Under the pieces are notes generated by a model that was not told the DNA's origin, did not search any database, and saw only the letters and a program-made list of their open reading frames with translations. Both the position numbers and the translations under genes were made by a program. Below, piece after piece: positions 25,896 to 33,749 of a stretch of 64,000 bases of DNA (positions are counted from its first letter, which is position 1; every line of letters begins with the position of its first letter). Source of the DNA: Acidobacteriota bacterium (GTDB lineage: Bacteria; Acidobacteriota; Blastocatellia; Pyrinomonadales; Pyrinomonadaceae); the NCBI GenBank assembly GCA_019639175.1, contig JAHBSK010000003.1:124001-188000 (forward strand), written 5' to 3'.

Positions 25896-25918
25896 CGGAA
25901 ATATCTGTTATATTTCCG
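25896..25918. promoter_or_regulatory. Perfect palindrome upstream of the peptide transporter
   Basis: CGGAAATAT-N5-ATATTTCCG is a perfect 9-5-9 inverted repeat, 42 bp before the transporter ATG and about 100 bp before the divergent DUF4328 start. Size and position suit an operator for a dimeric regulator. No cognate regulator is known. Confidence 0.45.
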
Positions 25919-25959
25919 TAACTCTCTTCAGAAATCAAACTTATACGAGGAAAACTTAA

Positions 25960-27543
25960 ATGAGCGCTGCTGCAAACGCTGACAACTCCGCACCACAGGG
26001 CGGATTCTTCGGACATCCGAAAGGCCTTTCAACCCTCTTTTTCACTGAAATGTGGGAAAGGTTCTCGTTCTACGGCCTGCGTCCGCTCCTTGTTCTATTT
26101 ATGGCTGCCGCCGTTATGCAGGGCGGTTGGGGATGGGACCGCGGTGAGGCTTCGGCCATCGTCGGCATTTATGCGGCTTTTGTTTACCTTGCATCTTTGC
26201 CGGGAGGTTGGATAGCGGACAAATTGCTGGGACTGCGCAAAGCCGTCCTTTACGGCGGAGCTTTGATCTCGCTTGGACACCTGACCATCGGCGCTTCGGC
26301 GTTCATACATTCCAAAACCCCATTCTTCCTGGGCCTTGTTTTTATAGTTCTGGGAACGGGCCTGTTAAAGCCGAATATCTCGGCAATGGTCGGCGACCTT
26401 TATCCCGAAGGCGGTGCAAGAAAAGACGCCGGTTTCTCGATCTTTTACATGGGCATCAATCTTGGGGCCTTTATCGGACAACTTATTACAGGTTTTCTTG
26501 GTGAAAGGATCGGCTGGCATTGGGGATTTACGGCCGCAGGACTTGCCATGATCCTGGGCCTTATTCAGTTCTGGATACAGTCTGGAAAAACGCTGGGCGA
26601 CATCGGCTCCGAACCTACACGACATCCCGACCCTGCCATCCAGGCCAAACAGGAATCACAGGTAAAGATATTTACAACCATCGGCCTTGCGATCCTGGCT
26701 GTCGTGTTCATACTCGTCGCCACCGGGATCATTCCGTTCAGTGCCTCTGTATTTGGGACATATCTTGCATACGTCCTCGTCAGCATCGGGTTTATTTATT
26801 TTGCATATCTTTTCATTTTTGGCGGATTGAATGGCGATGAAAAGAAACGTGTCCTCGTCATTGCTGTTCTGTTCGTTTTTGCGGCCATCTTTTGGTCGGC
26901 ATTTGAACAAACCCCGACTGCCCTAAACCTTTTCGCACAGGATTTCACCGAGCGTCAAATGGGCAGTTTTCTTATCCCGGCCACCTGGTTCCAGTCAGTA
27001 AATTCCGCCTGGATCATCCTCCTTGCTCCGGTCATTGCCGCGATGTGGACGGCGCTCGGCAGCCGCAATATAAATCTTTCCAGTCCGGTCAAATTTGCCG
27101 TTGGCCTTGGCCTGACGACCATAGCTTTTGTCGTGATGATCTTTGCCTCGTATGTCGTCGTTGGTGACGGCACCTCGATCACAAAGGTCTCACCGCTCTG
27201 GCTTGTAACATTTTACCTGTTCCTGACACTTGGCGAACTCTTTGTCAGCCCTGTCGGACTTTCTTCGATGACCACGCTCTCGCCAAAACGCTACGTCGGA
27301 CAGATGATGGGCGTATGGTTCCTGGCATCGTCCGTGGGCAACCTGATCGGCGGACTGGTCGGAGGCGAGGTAGATCCGAATAACCTTCCGGCAATGCCGA
27401 GGCTCTTTACGACGACAACGCTCTTCCTTGGCGGCTCTGCCCTCGTTCTGCTGATACTTTCAGTGCCGATAGCAAAGATGATGCGCGCCCGCAGCCCGGA
27501 AGAATCCGACGCCGAAACAGCGGTAAAGAGCGAGATCGAGTGA
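25960..27543 (+). CDS. POT/PTR2-family proton-coupled peptide transporter
   Basis: A 527-residue MFS protein with about 14 membrane helices. It shows the POT signatures: FFTEMWERFSFYGLRPLLVLFM, the ExxERF motif for proton coupling, GGWIADKLLGLRKAVLYGG in the first loop, GTGLLKPNISAMVGDLY, and FQTP-type FEQTPTALNLFA. It would import di- and tripeptides with protons. GAGG lies ahead of the ATG. It stands alone; peptide uptake fits the many exported peptidases in the window. Confidence 0.93.
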   Translation: MSAAANADNSAPQGGFFGHPKGLSTLFFTEMWERFSFYGLRPLLVLFMAAAVMQGGWGWDRGEASAIVGIYAAFVYLASLPGGWIADKLLGLRKAVLYGGALISLGHLTIGASAFIHSKTPFFLGLVFIVLGTGLLKPNISAMVGDLYPEGGARKDAGFSIFYMGINLGAFIGQLITGFLGERIGWHWGFTAAGLAMILGLIQFWIQSGKTLGDIGSEPTRHPDPAIQAKQESQVKIFTTIGLAILAVVFILVATGIIPFSASVFGTYLAYVLVSIGFIYFAYLFIFGGLNGDEKKRVLVIAVLFVFAAIFWSAFEQTPTALNLFAQDFTERQMGSFLIPATWFQSVNSAWIILLAPVIAAMWTALGSRNINLSSPVKFAVGLGLTTIAFVVMIFASYVVVGDGTSITKVSPLWLVTFYLFLTLGELFVSPVGLSSMTTLSPKRYVGQMMGVWFLASSVGNLIGGLVGGEVDPNNLPAMPRLFTTTTLFLGGSALVLLILSVPIAKMMRARSPEESDAETAVKSEIE

Positions 27544-27613
27544 TGTTGTTCCTGTTGTGGCAGGACTTGGCAAAAACCTTGTCCTATAAAATATAAGAGG
27601 ATAGAATAAAGCC

Positions 27614-27892
27614 GTGCATTTTGAATGGGACGAGGAAAAGAACCGCGCAAATATTCGAAAGCACGGCTTGGATTTTAATGAAGCGTGAAAGGTTTTCGAA
27701 GGCCCGATGTGGGTGAGGCCTGACTCCAGATTTGATTACGGCGAAACTCGCCTTATCGGGATCGGAATACTGGATGGACGCATAGTGTTAATAGCATTCT
27801 CCGAACCGGATGAGGACATCATACGTATCATCTCAATGCGTAAAGCAAAAAGAAATGAGCGAACAAGACTTGAAAACAAGATCAAAGACTGA
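27614..27892 (+). pseudogene. brnT: BrnT-like toxin interrupted by a TGA codon
   Basis: From a GTG at 27614 the frame reads FEWDEEKNRANIRKHGLDFNEA, then TGA at 27686-27688, then KVFEGPMWVRPDSRFDYGETRLIGIGILDGR and RIISMRKAKRNERTR. Both halves match the 90-residue BrnT ribonuclease family without a frame change. Codon 25 is the position where members often have Trp or Ala, so a single TGG-to-TGA change would explain it. The catalytic residues of the second half remain but the first strand is separated. Sequencing error or readthrough are alternatives. Confidence 0.8.
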
Positions 27893-28118
27893 CTGGAAAC
27901 GTATCGACGCCATGAGCGATGATGACATCGATACATCGGACATTCCGGAACTGGATGACGCCTGGTTTGCGGACGCTGAACTTCGTATTCCCGAACATAC
28001 AAAAACCGTCCTAATAAACATTGATGAGGACGTTCTGAAATGGTTTGAGGAACAAGGTCCCGGCTATCAGTTCAAAATGAATGCTGCATTAAAGATATAC
28101 GCTGATGCCCATCGCTAG
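27855..28118 (+). CDS. brnA: BrnA-like antitoxin
   Basis: An 87-residue protein with the BrnA pattern: DIDTSDIPELDDAWFADAELRIPEHTKTVLINIDEDVLKWFEEQGPGYQFKMNAALKIYADAH. The C-terminal ribbon-helix-helix (VLINIDEDVLKWFEEQG, GYQFKMNAAL) binds DNA and the middle acidic part covers the toxin. The ATG at 27855 is chosen because the earlier one lies deep within brnT. Start overlaps the toxin end by 38 bp, as in many brnTA loci. It is intact although its toxin is broken. Confidence 0.88.
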   Translation: MSEQDLKTRSKTDWKRIDAMSDDDIDTSDIPELDDAWFADAELRIPEHTKTVLINIDEDVLKWFEEQGPGYQFKMNAALKIYADAHR

Positions 28119-28336
28119 TCCCGCTCCCTATTCTTGTATGCCATAGCAGCTTCGGCTGCGCCGGCGTGGATGATCTCGGGTTTGTGGTATTTCCAGTATT
28201 TTTCAAAGTCTTCCCCTGAAAGCTCGGGCATTTCGGCCCGGGTTTTCTCTTTTAAATAATTTTCGGCCCATTCGCGCATTTCGGGTTTGGTATTCAACGC
28301 GGTGCGTGCTCCGTGCATCAAATTATCACGTTCCAT
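28115..28336 (-). CDS. Small hypothetical protein
   Basis: A 73-residue charged, mostly helical protein (EWAENYLKEKTRAEMPELSGEDFEKYWKYHKPEIIHAGAAEAAMAYKNRERD). AAGGAG lies 9 nt before the ATG, which supports real translation. No family recognised. Its stop overlaps the end of brnA by 4 bp on the opposite strand. Confidence 0.6.
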   Translation of the reverse strand: MERDNLMHGARTALNTKPEMREWAENYLKEKTRAEMPELSGEDFEKYWKYHKPEIIHAGAAEAAMAYKNRERD

Positions 28337-28414
28337 GTATCTGTCTCCTTGTGTTAGATTTAATATTAAGTGGCTGACGTGGTTCAGGCAAGAGAGTCTT
28401 TATATCATTCATTC

Positions 28415-28435
28415 GTCCGGCAAACGCTGCCGGAC
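28415..28435. promoter_or_regulatory. Hairpin in the leader of the M16 protease gene
   Basis: GTCCGGCA and TGCCGGAC form a perfect 8-bp stem with a 5-nt loop, 20 nt before the GTG start. It could be an attenuator or operator, but it has no T-run. Confidence 0.3.
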
Positions 28436-28455
28436 AATATTTATGGAGTCTTAGT

Positions 28456-29973
28456 GTGAAAAGATCATTACTCGGGGCCGCGCTTATGCTGGCGCTGCTC
28501 CCCAATGCGTTCCTCGCCCAGAGAACGGCTTCGTCCGCCGCGGCAGCGGCTCCGGCGGCAGCCAAACCGGCCTATGCCGTTCCGTTCGTCAATAAAAAAC
28601 TTGCGAACGGACTGGATGTCATCGTCCTTGAGGACAACAGCGTTCCTATCGTGACGGTCGAACTGGCAGTCCGAAACGGTTCATTCACAGAACCGCCGGA
28701 GCTGAACGGCCTCTCACATCTTTACGAGCATATGTTCTTCAAGCCGAACATGGCGGCACTGCTTTCGCAATGTCAGGACCTCATTCTTCGCGGCGGCTCC
28801 AACCCGGTGTGTAATGAGCCGATAAAGCTCAGGCCCGTGATCGGCGACGTGAGCTATATGAAGAATATCTCGACGCTCGGCATTTCCTACAACGGAACGA
28901 CGCGCGAAGAGGTGGTCAATTACTATTTCACGACCACAAGCCCGTATCTTTCAACGGCGGTTCGCGTGATAAACGATGCGGTGCGCTATCCACGCTTTGA
29001 CGAAGAAGATCTGGAAAATGAAAAACGTGTCGTCATCGGCGAACTGGAACGCAACGCCTCCAATCCGTTCTCGTATCTTTTTGACGAAACGAACAAAAAG
29101 CTCTTCTATAAATATCCGACGCGCAAAAGCCCAGGCGGAACGCGTGAAACGGTCGCTGCCGCCACGGTCGAGCAAATGAAGCTGATCCGTGACCGCTATT
29201 ATTTTCCGAACAACGCCGCTTTGGTCGTCACCGGAAACGCGTCTCCCGAAACGGTCTTCAAACTTGTCGAGGAAACGATGGGAAGCTGGGAACCGCGAAA
29301 GGTCGATCCGTTCAAGGAATTTCCGTTGGTCGAGCATCCGCCGATCGAGAAAAGTGCGGGTTCCATCATCGAAAAAGAGATCGGCTCAGGCGACGGCGAA
29401 CAGAATGTCTTTATTCAGATCGGCTGGCACGGCCCTTCCATCGGCAAGGACGACGCCTCGACCTATGCGGCAGACGTTTTCTCATACATCCTTTCTCAGC
29501 CCGATCACCGCTTTCAGCGAAACATTGTGGACAAAGGCCTGGCAACGACCGTCGGGCTGAATTATTACACACAGCGCAACGTCGGGCCGATAACCATCTT
29601 TCTGATAACCACGCCGGAAAAGGCAAAAGCCGCCCACAAAGCGGTTTACGATGAGGTAAAGCTTTTTGATACGCCCGCATACTACACGGACGCGGAACTG
29701 GAAAACTCAAAGAACATTCTGGAGGCCAATGACCTTTATGACCGCGAAAAACCGAGCGAATACGCACACACGCTCGGTTTCTGGTGGTCATCCACCGGCA
29801 TTGACTATTTCCGCGATTATCACAAGAACCTGAGGGCAACCTCGCGTCAGGACATCAACCGCTATATTCAGACCTATATAAAGGGCAAGAACCATGTCGC
29901 GGTCGCGCTGATGTCGCCATCGGCTCGTGCAAAAGCGAATTTGACCGAAGAGGAACTCATCGGCCCTAAGTGA
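28456..29973 (+). CDS. M16-family zinc peptidase, catalytic subunit, exported
   Basis: A 505-residue protein with a signal sequence and Ala/Pro-rich linker. The inverted zinc motif HLYEH is at residues about 96-100 in GLSHLYEHMFFKP, and the third ligand is the Glu in VVIGELERNASNPF about 76-100 residues later. The C-terminal half is the second M16 domain. GTG start with GGAG upstream. It forms an operon with the inactive M16 partner 33 bp downstream, the usual M16B heterodimer that degrades short peptides in the periplasm. Confidence 0.88.
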   Translation: MKRSLLGAALMLALLPNAFLAQRTASSAAAAAPAAAKPAYAVPFVNKKLANGLDVIVLEDNSVPIVTVELAVRNGSFTEPPELNGLSHLYEHMFFKPNMAALLSQCQDLILRGGSNPVCNEPIKLRPVIGDVSYMKNISTLGISYNGTTREEVVNYYFTTTSPYLSTAVRVINDAVRYPRFDEEDLENEKRVVIGELERNASNPFSYLFDETNKKLFYKYPTRKSPGGTRETVAAATVEQMKLIRDRYYFPNNAALVVTGNASPETVFKLVEETMGSWEPRKVDPFKEFPLVEHPPIEKSAGSIIEKEIGSGDGEQNVFIQIGWHGPSIGKDDASTYAADVFSYILSQPDHRFQRNIVDKGLATTVGLNYYTQRNVGPITIFLITTPEKAKAAHKAVYDEVKLFDTPAYYTDAELENSKNILEANDLYDREKPSEYAHTLGFWWSSTGIDYFRDYHKNLRATSRQDINRYIQTYIKGKNHVAVALMSPSARAKANLTEEELIGPK

Positions 29974-30006
29974 TCAGGAATTTCCGGACAAAACGAATAA
30001 ACAGAT

Positions 30007-31350
30007 ATGCGATCATTTTTTAGAAAATTCTCATTGTCGGCATTGGTTACAGGCATTGCCTTTGCGGCAGTGTTACAGACAGCCGCTCAAACAATGCCTG
30101 TCCCGCAGGCCGATCCTGTCACTGAGTTTGAGGTCAACGGCCTGAAGGTGATATTGAAACGGCGCGATTCGGCCCCGACCTTTGCCGGCGGACTTTTCTT
30201 TCGCGGCGGCGTAAGGAATCAGACCGCCGAAAAAGCGGGCATAGAGAATCTTGCGCTTGCGGCCGCGACCGAAGGAGGGCAAAAATTCTCCAGCCAGCAG
30301 GTCCGCCGCGAACTTTCGCGGACGGGCGGTTCGCTGGGCGGAGCGTCCTCACGCGATTACGGCGTCATCTCTTTTGTTTCGACACGGGAAAGTTTTGACC
30401 GCATCTGGGACATCTTTGCCGACACGGCGATAAACCCGACATTTGCCGCCGCTGACATCGAGCGTGTCAGACAGCAGATGATTTCGGGCCTCCGCGAAAC
30501 CGAGACCAGCCCGGACGGAGCCTTGATCGCCGCTCAGGACAGGATGCTTTATTCGGGACACCCTTACGCCGTCGATCCAATGGGAACTATCAGGACGATA
30601 ACCTCCCTCACGGCGGCCGACCTTAAGGCATATCACGCGGGCCTGATGCAGACCTCAAGAATGCTTTTAGTGATAGTCGGCGACATCGGCCCTGACGAAC
30701 TCAAGGCAAAAGTGACGGCTTCATTCGGAAAACTGCCCGTCGGCACATACAAGAACGAACCGCTGCCCGCGTTGGATTTTTCAAAAGGAACTGTGGACAT
30801 AACTCCCCGTGACGTTCAGACAAATTATGTCCAGGGCGTTTTTGCGGCGCCGGCGCTGAACGATCCTGATTATTACGCGATGCGCGTTGCGATGAACATC
30901 CTGCAGCAGCTTGTTTTTGAAGAGGTTCGCATAAAGCGGCAGCTTTCTTATGCGCCGAACGCGGAAATGAGCAGCAACGCGGCAAACACTGCGTTCATTT
31001 ACGTGACAGCGACCGATGTGGATCAGGCCGTAAAGGTCATGCTCGAGCAGATAGAGATGATGCGGACACGCACGACGAGCGATGAGTTCATCAACGGAAT
31101 GGCCGGACAATTTCTCACACATTATTACCTTGACCAGCAGACCAATGCCGCTCAGGTAAAAGAGCTTGCGCAATATGAACTTATCGGCGGCGGCTGGCGC
31201 AATTCGTCGGACTTTCTCAAAAAAATGAGAGAAGTAAAACCCGCCGATATACGACGGGTCGCGGAAAAGTATATGAAGAACATCCGTTTTGTCGTTGTCG
31301 GCAACCCCGAAGCGGTAAATAAGGAAGTTCTTCTGAGTTCAGCAAAATAA
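30007..31350 (+). CDS. M16-family non-catalytic partner protein
   Basis: A 447-residue exported M16 protein with signal peptide. At the zinc-motif position it reads GIENLALAAATEGG, without HxxEH, so it cannot bind zinc. The R/Y pair that completes the partner's substrate pocket is found in the C-terminal domain (IKRQLSYAPNAEMSS). It follows the catalytic gene, and the pair resembles heterodimeric M16B peptidases. A bidirectional terminator follows. Confidence 0.87.
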   Translation: MRSFFRKFSLSALVTGIAFAAVLQTAAQTMPVPQADPVTEFEVNGLKVILKRRDSAPTFAGGLFFRGGVRNQTAEKAGIENLALAAATEGGQKFSSQQVRRELSRTGGSLGGASSRDYGVISFVSTRESFDRIWDIFADTAINPTFAAADIERVRQQMISGLRETETSPDGALIAAQDRMLYSGHPYAVDPMGTIRTITSLTAADLKAYHAGLMQTSRMLLVIVGDIGPDELKAKVTASFGKLPVGTYKNEPLPALDFSKGTVDITPRDVQTNYVQGVFAAPALNDPDYYAMRVAMNILQQLVFEEVRIKRQLSYAPNAEMSSNAANTAFIYVTATDVDQAVKVMLEQIEMMRTRTTSDEFINGMAGQFLTHYYLDQQTNAAQVKELAQYELIGGGWRNSSDFLKKMREVKPADIRRVAEKYMKNIRFVVVGNPEAVNKEVLLSSAK

Positions 31351-31372
31351 TGCCGTCGTTTAGGCGAATATG

Positions 31373-31410
31373 AAAAAGGCTGCCTGACATCTTGGTCAGA
31401 CAGCCTTTTT
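31373..31410. terminator. Bidirectional terminator between M16 pair and FecR-like gene
   Basis: Arms at 31373-31388 (AAAAAGGCTGCCTGAC) and 31395-31410 (GTCAGACAGCCTTTTT) pair over 15 of 16 positions with a 6-nt loop, with T-runs on both strands between convergent genes. Confidence 0.85.
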
Positions 31411-31411
31411 T

Positions 31412-33526
31412 CTATTCAGGCTTCCTGGCCCTGGTCGGAGCGGGCCGTGAACTGTCGCTCGATTTTGACGATCCCGACGAAGGAGCCGACTTTTGCTGCG
31501 GCGGGGACGACGGCTTTGACGGAGCCGAAGGCCGCGGCTGGCTCGGAGCCGTCCGCTGTGTCGGCGGCGTGCTAGGCCGTGACGGAGCCGAAGGCCGCGG
31601 CTGGCTCGGCGTTGTCCGCTGTGTCGGCGGCGTACTCGGCCGTGACGGAGCCGTTGGCCGTGAAGGCTGCGGCGTCGTCTTTGGGGCCTGAGGCCGTGAC
31701 GTTGTCGGCGGCGTGCTAGGCCGTGACGGAGCCGTTGGCTGCGAAGGCCTCGGCGTCACGAGCGGCGGCGACTGATTAGGCCTGTTAGCTGCCGGCGGTG
31801 TTTTTGGCACCGTCGTCGGCCTGGCCGTCGTGTCGCGTTTCGGCTGTTCGGGAACCACAGGCGTTCGCGGCGGCAGCACGGCGATCGGCGGCGTTTCCCG
31901 TGTCACCTCAGGACGCGTCTTTCCGGCATCAGGCCGGGAGACCGCACCTGTTCGCGGCTGAGCAGGAGGTTCCGCTATCGGCGGCGAGGTTCGCGGCGTC
32001 GTCTGCAGCGGCGGCCTGTTGCCGAACATACGCGAATTTCGCAGTTTGTCATCCAGCGGAGCATTCTCCGTTCGCGAAGCGGCCCCTGTCCTCGAAGTAT
32101 CGACAGGCCTTGTCACAAGCGGTTTTTCGGGCCTGATATCCTTGCTTATGGTGTCACCGATCTCGCGTCGCGTCGGCAGCAGAGGCGGTGAATTAGCGAT
32201 GACCCTGTCATTTCCAACAACCTCGCGGGCCGTTGTATCGGGCAAACGCGTCATCGAGCCTCGATCCCTGCCAAAGCGGTCCTTTGGCGTCGATATCATT
32301 CCCCTGACCGGCCCCTGATCGAGCGGCGGGACACGATTGCCCGCCCGCCTTTGGCCGGTTATGTCAGGCGTCGGCTGAGGCACAACCTGTGTCGGCCTGT
32401 TCCGCCTGTCGCCGCGGCGTCGGGCTTCCTGATGCCGGCGGTTATAATTGTAATAACGGCGGTTGTACGGAAGCGGATACCAGCACACATTGTTGTTATA
32501 GACCGTCATCACGACCAGCGCCGGACGCCACCAGCTTCGTGTCGTGCGGTAGTAGCCATACGGCGACCATACCCAATAACCGTTGTGCCAGAACCAGCGT
32601 CCGTGATGATACGTCGCCCAGCCCCAAGGCTCGTCATTGACCCACGTCCAGCCAAATGCCGGTAGCCAGCGCCATTGTCCGTAGCGATACGGCGACCAGT
32701 CGCTGTATGTGCTTACCGCCCGCGAAGACGGACGCCAGACATAGCCGTAGTCCAGTGTGTGCATCCAGTCGCCGTAATTCCCTAGGTCTTCGGCTCCGTA
32801 AATATCGCGGTCATAATATTCGTCATAACGAGCGTTCGCCAAACGCTGTTCGGTCATCCGTTCGCGGTCAAGCGACCATGAATCAAATTCATCGTTCAGG
32901 CCGGCAAAATCGCTGAGTTCCCATTCGCCCGCGTTCCTGCCGTCGGTAAAGACCCTGGCAGTACGTCCGTCGCGAAGCGTAAAGCCCGACGTGGTCGAAT
33001 ACACGCGTGCCTCTCCGCCTTCGCTGACGCTGATGCTGACGCCGTCAAATTCACCGCCGCCCGCGTCCAGCCGGTATCGGCCCGCAAGCTGCATGGCGAC
33101 CGTTGCCTTTGGCAGATCGACCTCAAAGAACTCTGATCCCGCGTCAAATTCCAGCAGGCGAACGGCCATCATCCCTTCGGACAGGCTCAGGGCAATGCCT
33201 TCATCGTTTATCAGCGTCATGCGGAGATATGAATTTTCGGAGATGCGGACGTGTTTGTGGCTGGCAAGCTGTATCTCGTATCTGGCGCCCGGCCCGGCGG
33301 CTATCTCATCGCCTTCCACAACAGGGAGGTTCATGACCGCCTTTTCCCACTCGTCAGAATCGGCGCGCTTTATCTGAACATCGCCGGAAAGATCGCTTAT
33401 GCGGGCAACGCGGTCCGTCACATCGGGAATATCCTCATCCTCCGGTGAATAACCGAACGCGGCACCGGCAGCGAGCATTACGACCGACAAAATAAACGGA
33501 ATTGTTCTGGTTTTTAACGACAGCAT
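31412..33526 (-). CDS. FecR-domain / DUF6600 protein with long Pro-rich tail
   Basis: A 704-residue exported protein with signal sequence. Residues about 40-200 form a FecR-type beta domain (ISDLSGDVQIKRADSDEWEKAV, GDEIAAGPGARYEIQL). Residues about 245-350 are a Trp/Tyr-rich DUF6600 segment (GYVWRPS, YRYGQWRWLPAFGWTWV, GWATYHHGRWFW, GYWVWSPYGYY). The remaining half is disordered, and residues about 615-690 are tandem PSAPSRPSTPP-type repeats. It probably lies at the cell surface and binds polymers or the wall. GGGAGG precedes the ATG. Function is unknown. Confidence 0.75.
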   Translation of the reverse strand: MLSLKTRTIPFILSVVMLAAGAAFGYSPEDEDIPDVTDRVARISDLSGDVQIKRADSDEWEKAVMNLPVVEGDEIAAGPGARYEIQLASHKHVRISENSYLRMTLINDEGIALSLSEGMMAVRLLEFDAGSEFFEVDLPKATVAMQLAGRYRLDAGGGEFDGVSISVSEGGEARVYSTTSGFTLRDGRTARVFTDGRNAGEWELSDFAGLNDEFDSWSLDRERMTEQRLANARYDEYYDRDIYGAEDLGNYGDWMHTLDYGYVWRPSSRAVSTYSDWSPYRYGQWRWLPAFGWTWVNDEPWGWATYHHGRWFWHNGYWVWSPYGYYRTTRSWWRPALVVMTVYNNNVCWYPLPYNRRYYNYNRRHQEARRRGDRRNRPTQVVPQPTPDITGQRRAGNRVPPLDQGPVRGMISTPKDRFGRDRGSMTRLPDTTAREVVGNDRVIANSPPLLPTRREIGDTISKDIRPEKPLVTRPVDTSRTGAASRTENAPLDDKLRNSRMFGNRPPLQTTPRTSPPIAEPPAQPRTGAVSRPDAGKTRPEVTRETPPIAVLPPRTPVVPEQPKRDTTARPTTVPKTPPAANRPNQSPPLVTPRPSQPTAPSRPSTPPTTSRPQAPKTTPQPSRPTAPSRPSTPPTQRTTPSQPRPSAPSRPSTPPTQRTAPSQPRPSAPSKPSSPPQQKSAPSSGSSKSSDSSRPAPTRARKPE

Positions 33527-33540
33527 ATTTTAAACCTCCC

Positions 33541-33749
33541 TATCTCTTGGGGTGATGGGGGCCGGACAGCAAAGGGTCGCAACCCGGCTTTTACCGTATT
33601 ATTCAGCAATAAGCATACCGCAAACAAAAGAAGAGGAGCAGTTTGAATTTAGGCGAAAAAATTCATATTTCCGGCAAAAGGTACTAAGTGGTCATACCTT
33701 TTCGTGCGCCGGGTCGCAAAAAACATTACGAAATAGTGCGCCTACGGGC
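33541..33749 (-). other. Possibly structured leader upstream of the FecR/DUF6600 gene
   Basis: About 220 bp between two minus-strand genes. It holds a perfect hairpin AAAAGGTA/TACCTTTT (33677-33703), the hairpin-capable GGGTCGCAACCCGGC (33574-33588) and a second copy of its core CCGGGTCGCAA (33708-33718). The T-rich stretches could also be part of a terminator for the NHL gene. I recognise no riboswitch family. Confidence 0.3.

Noticed and set aside
31373-31410. Palindromic element related to the M1 inserts
   Set aside because: The sequence differs and it sits with T-runs between convergent genes; it is an ordinary bidirectional terminator.
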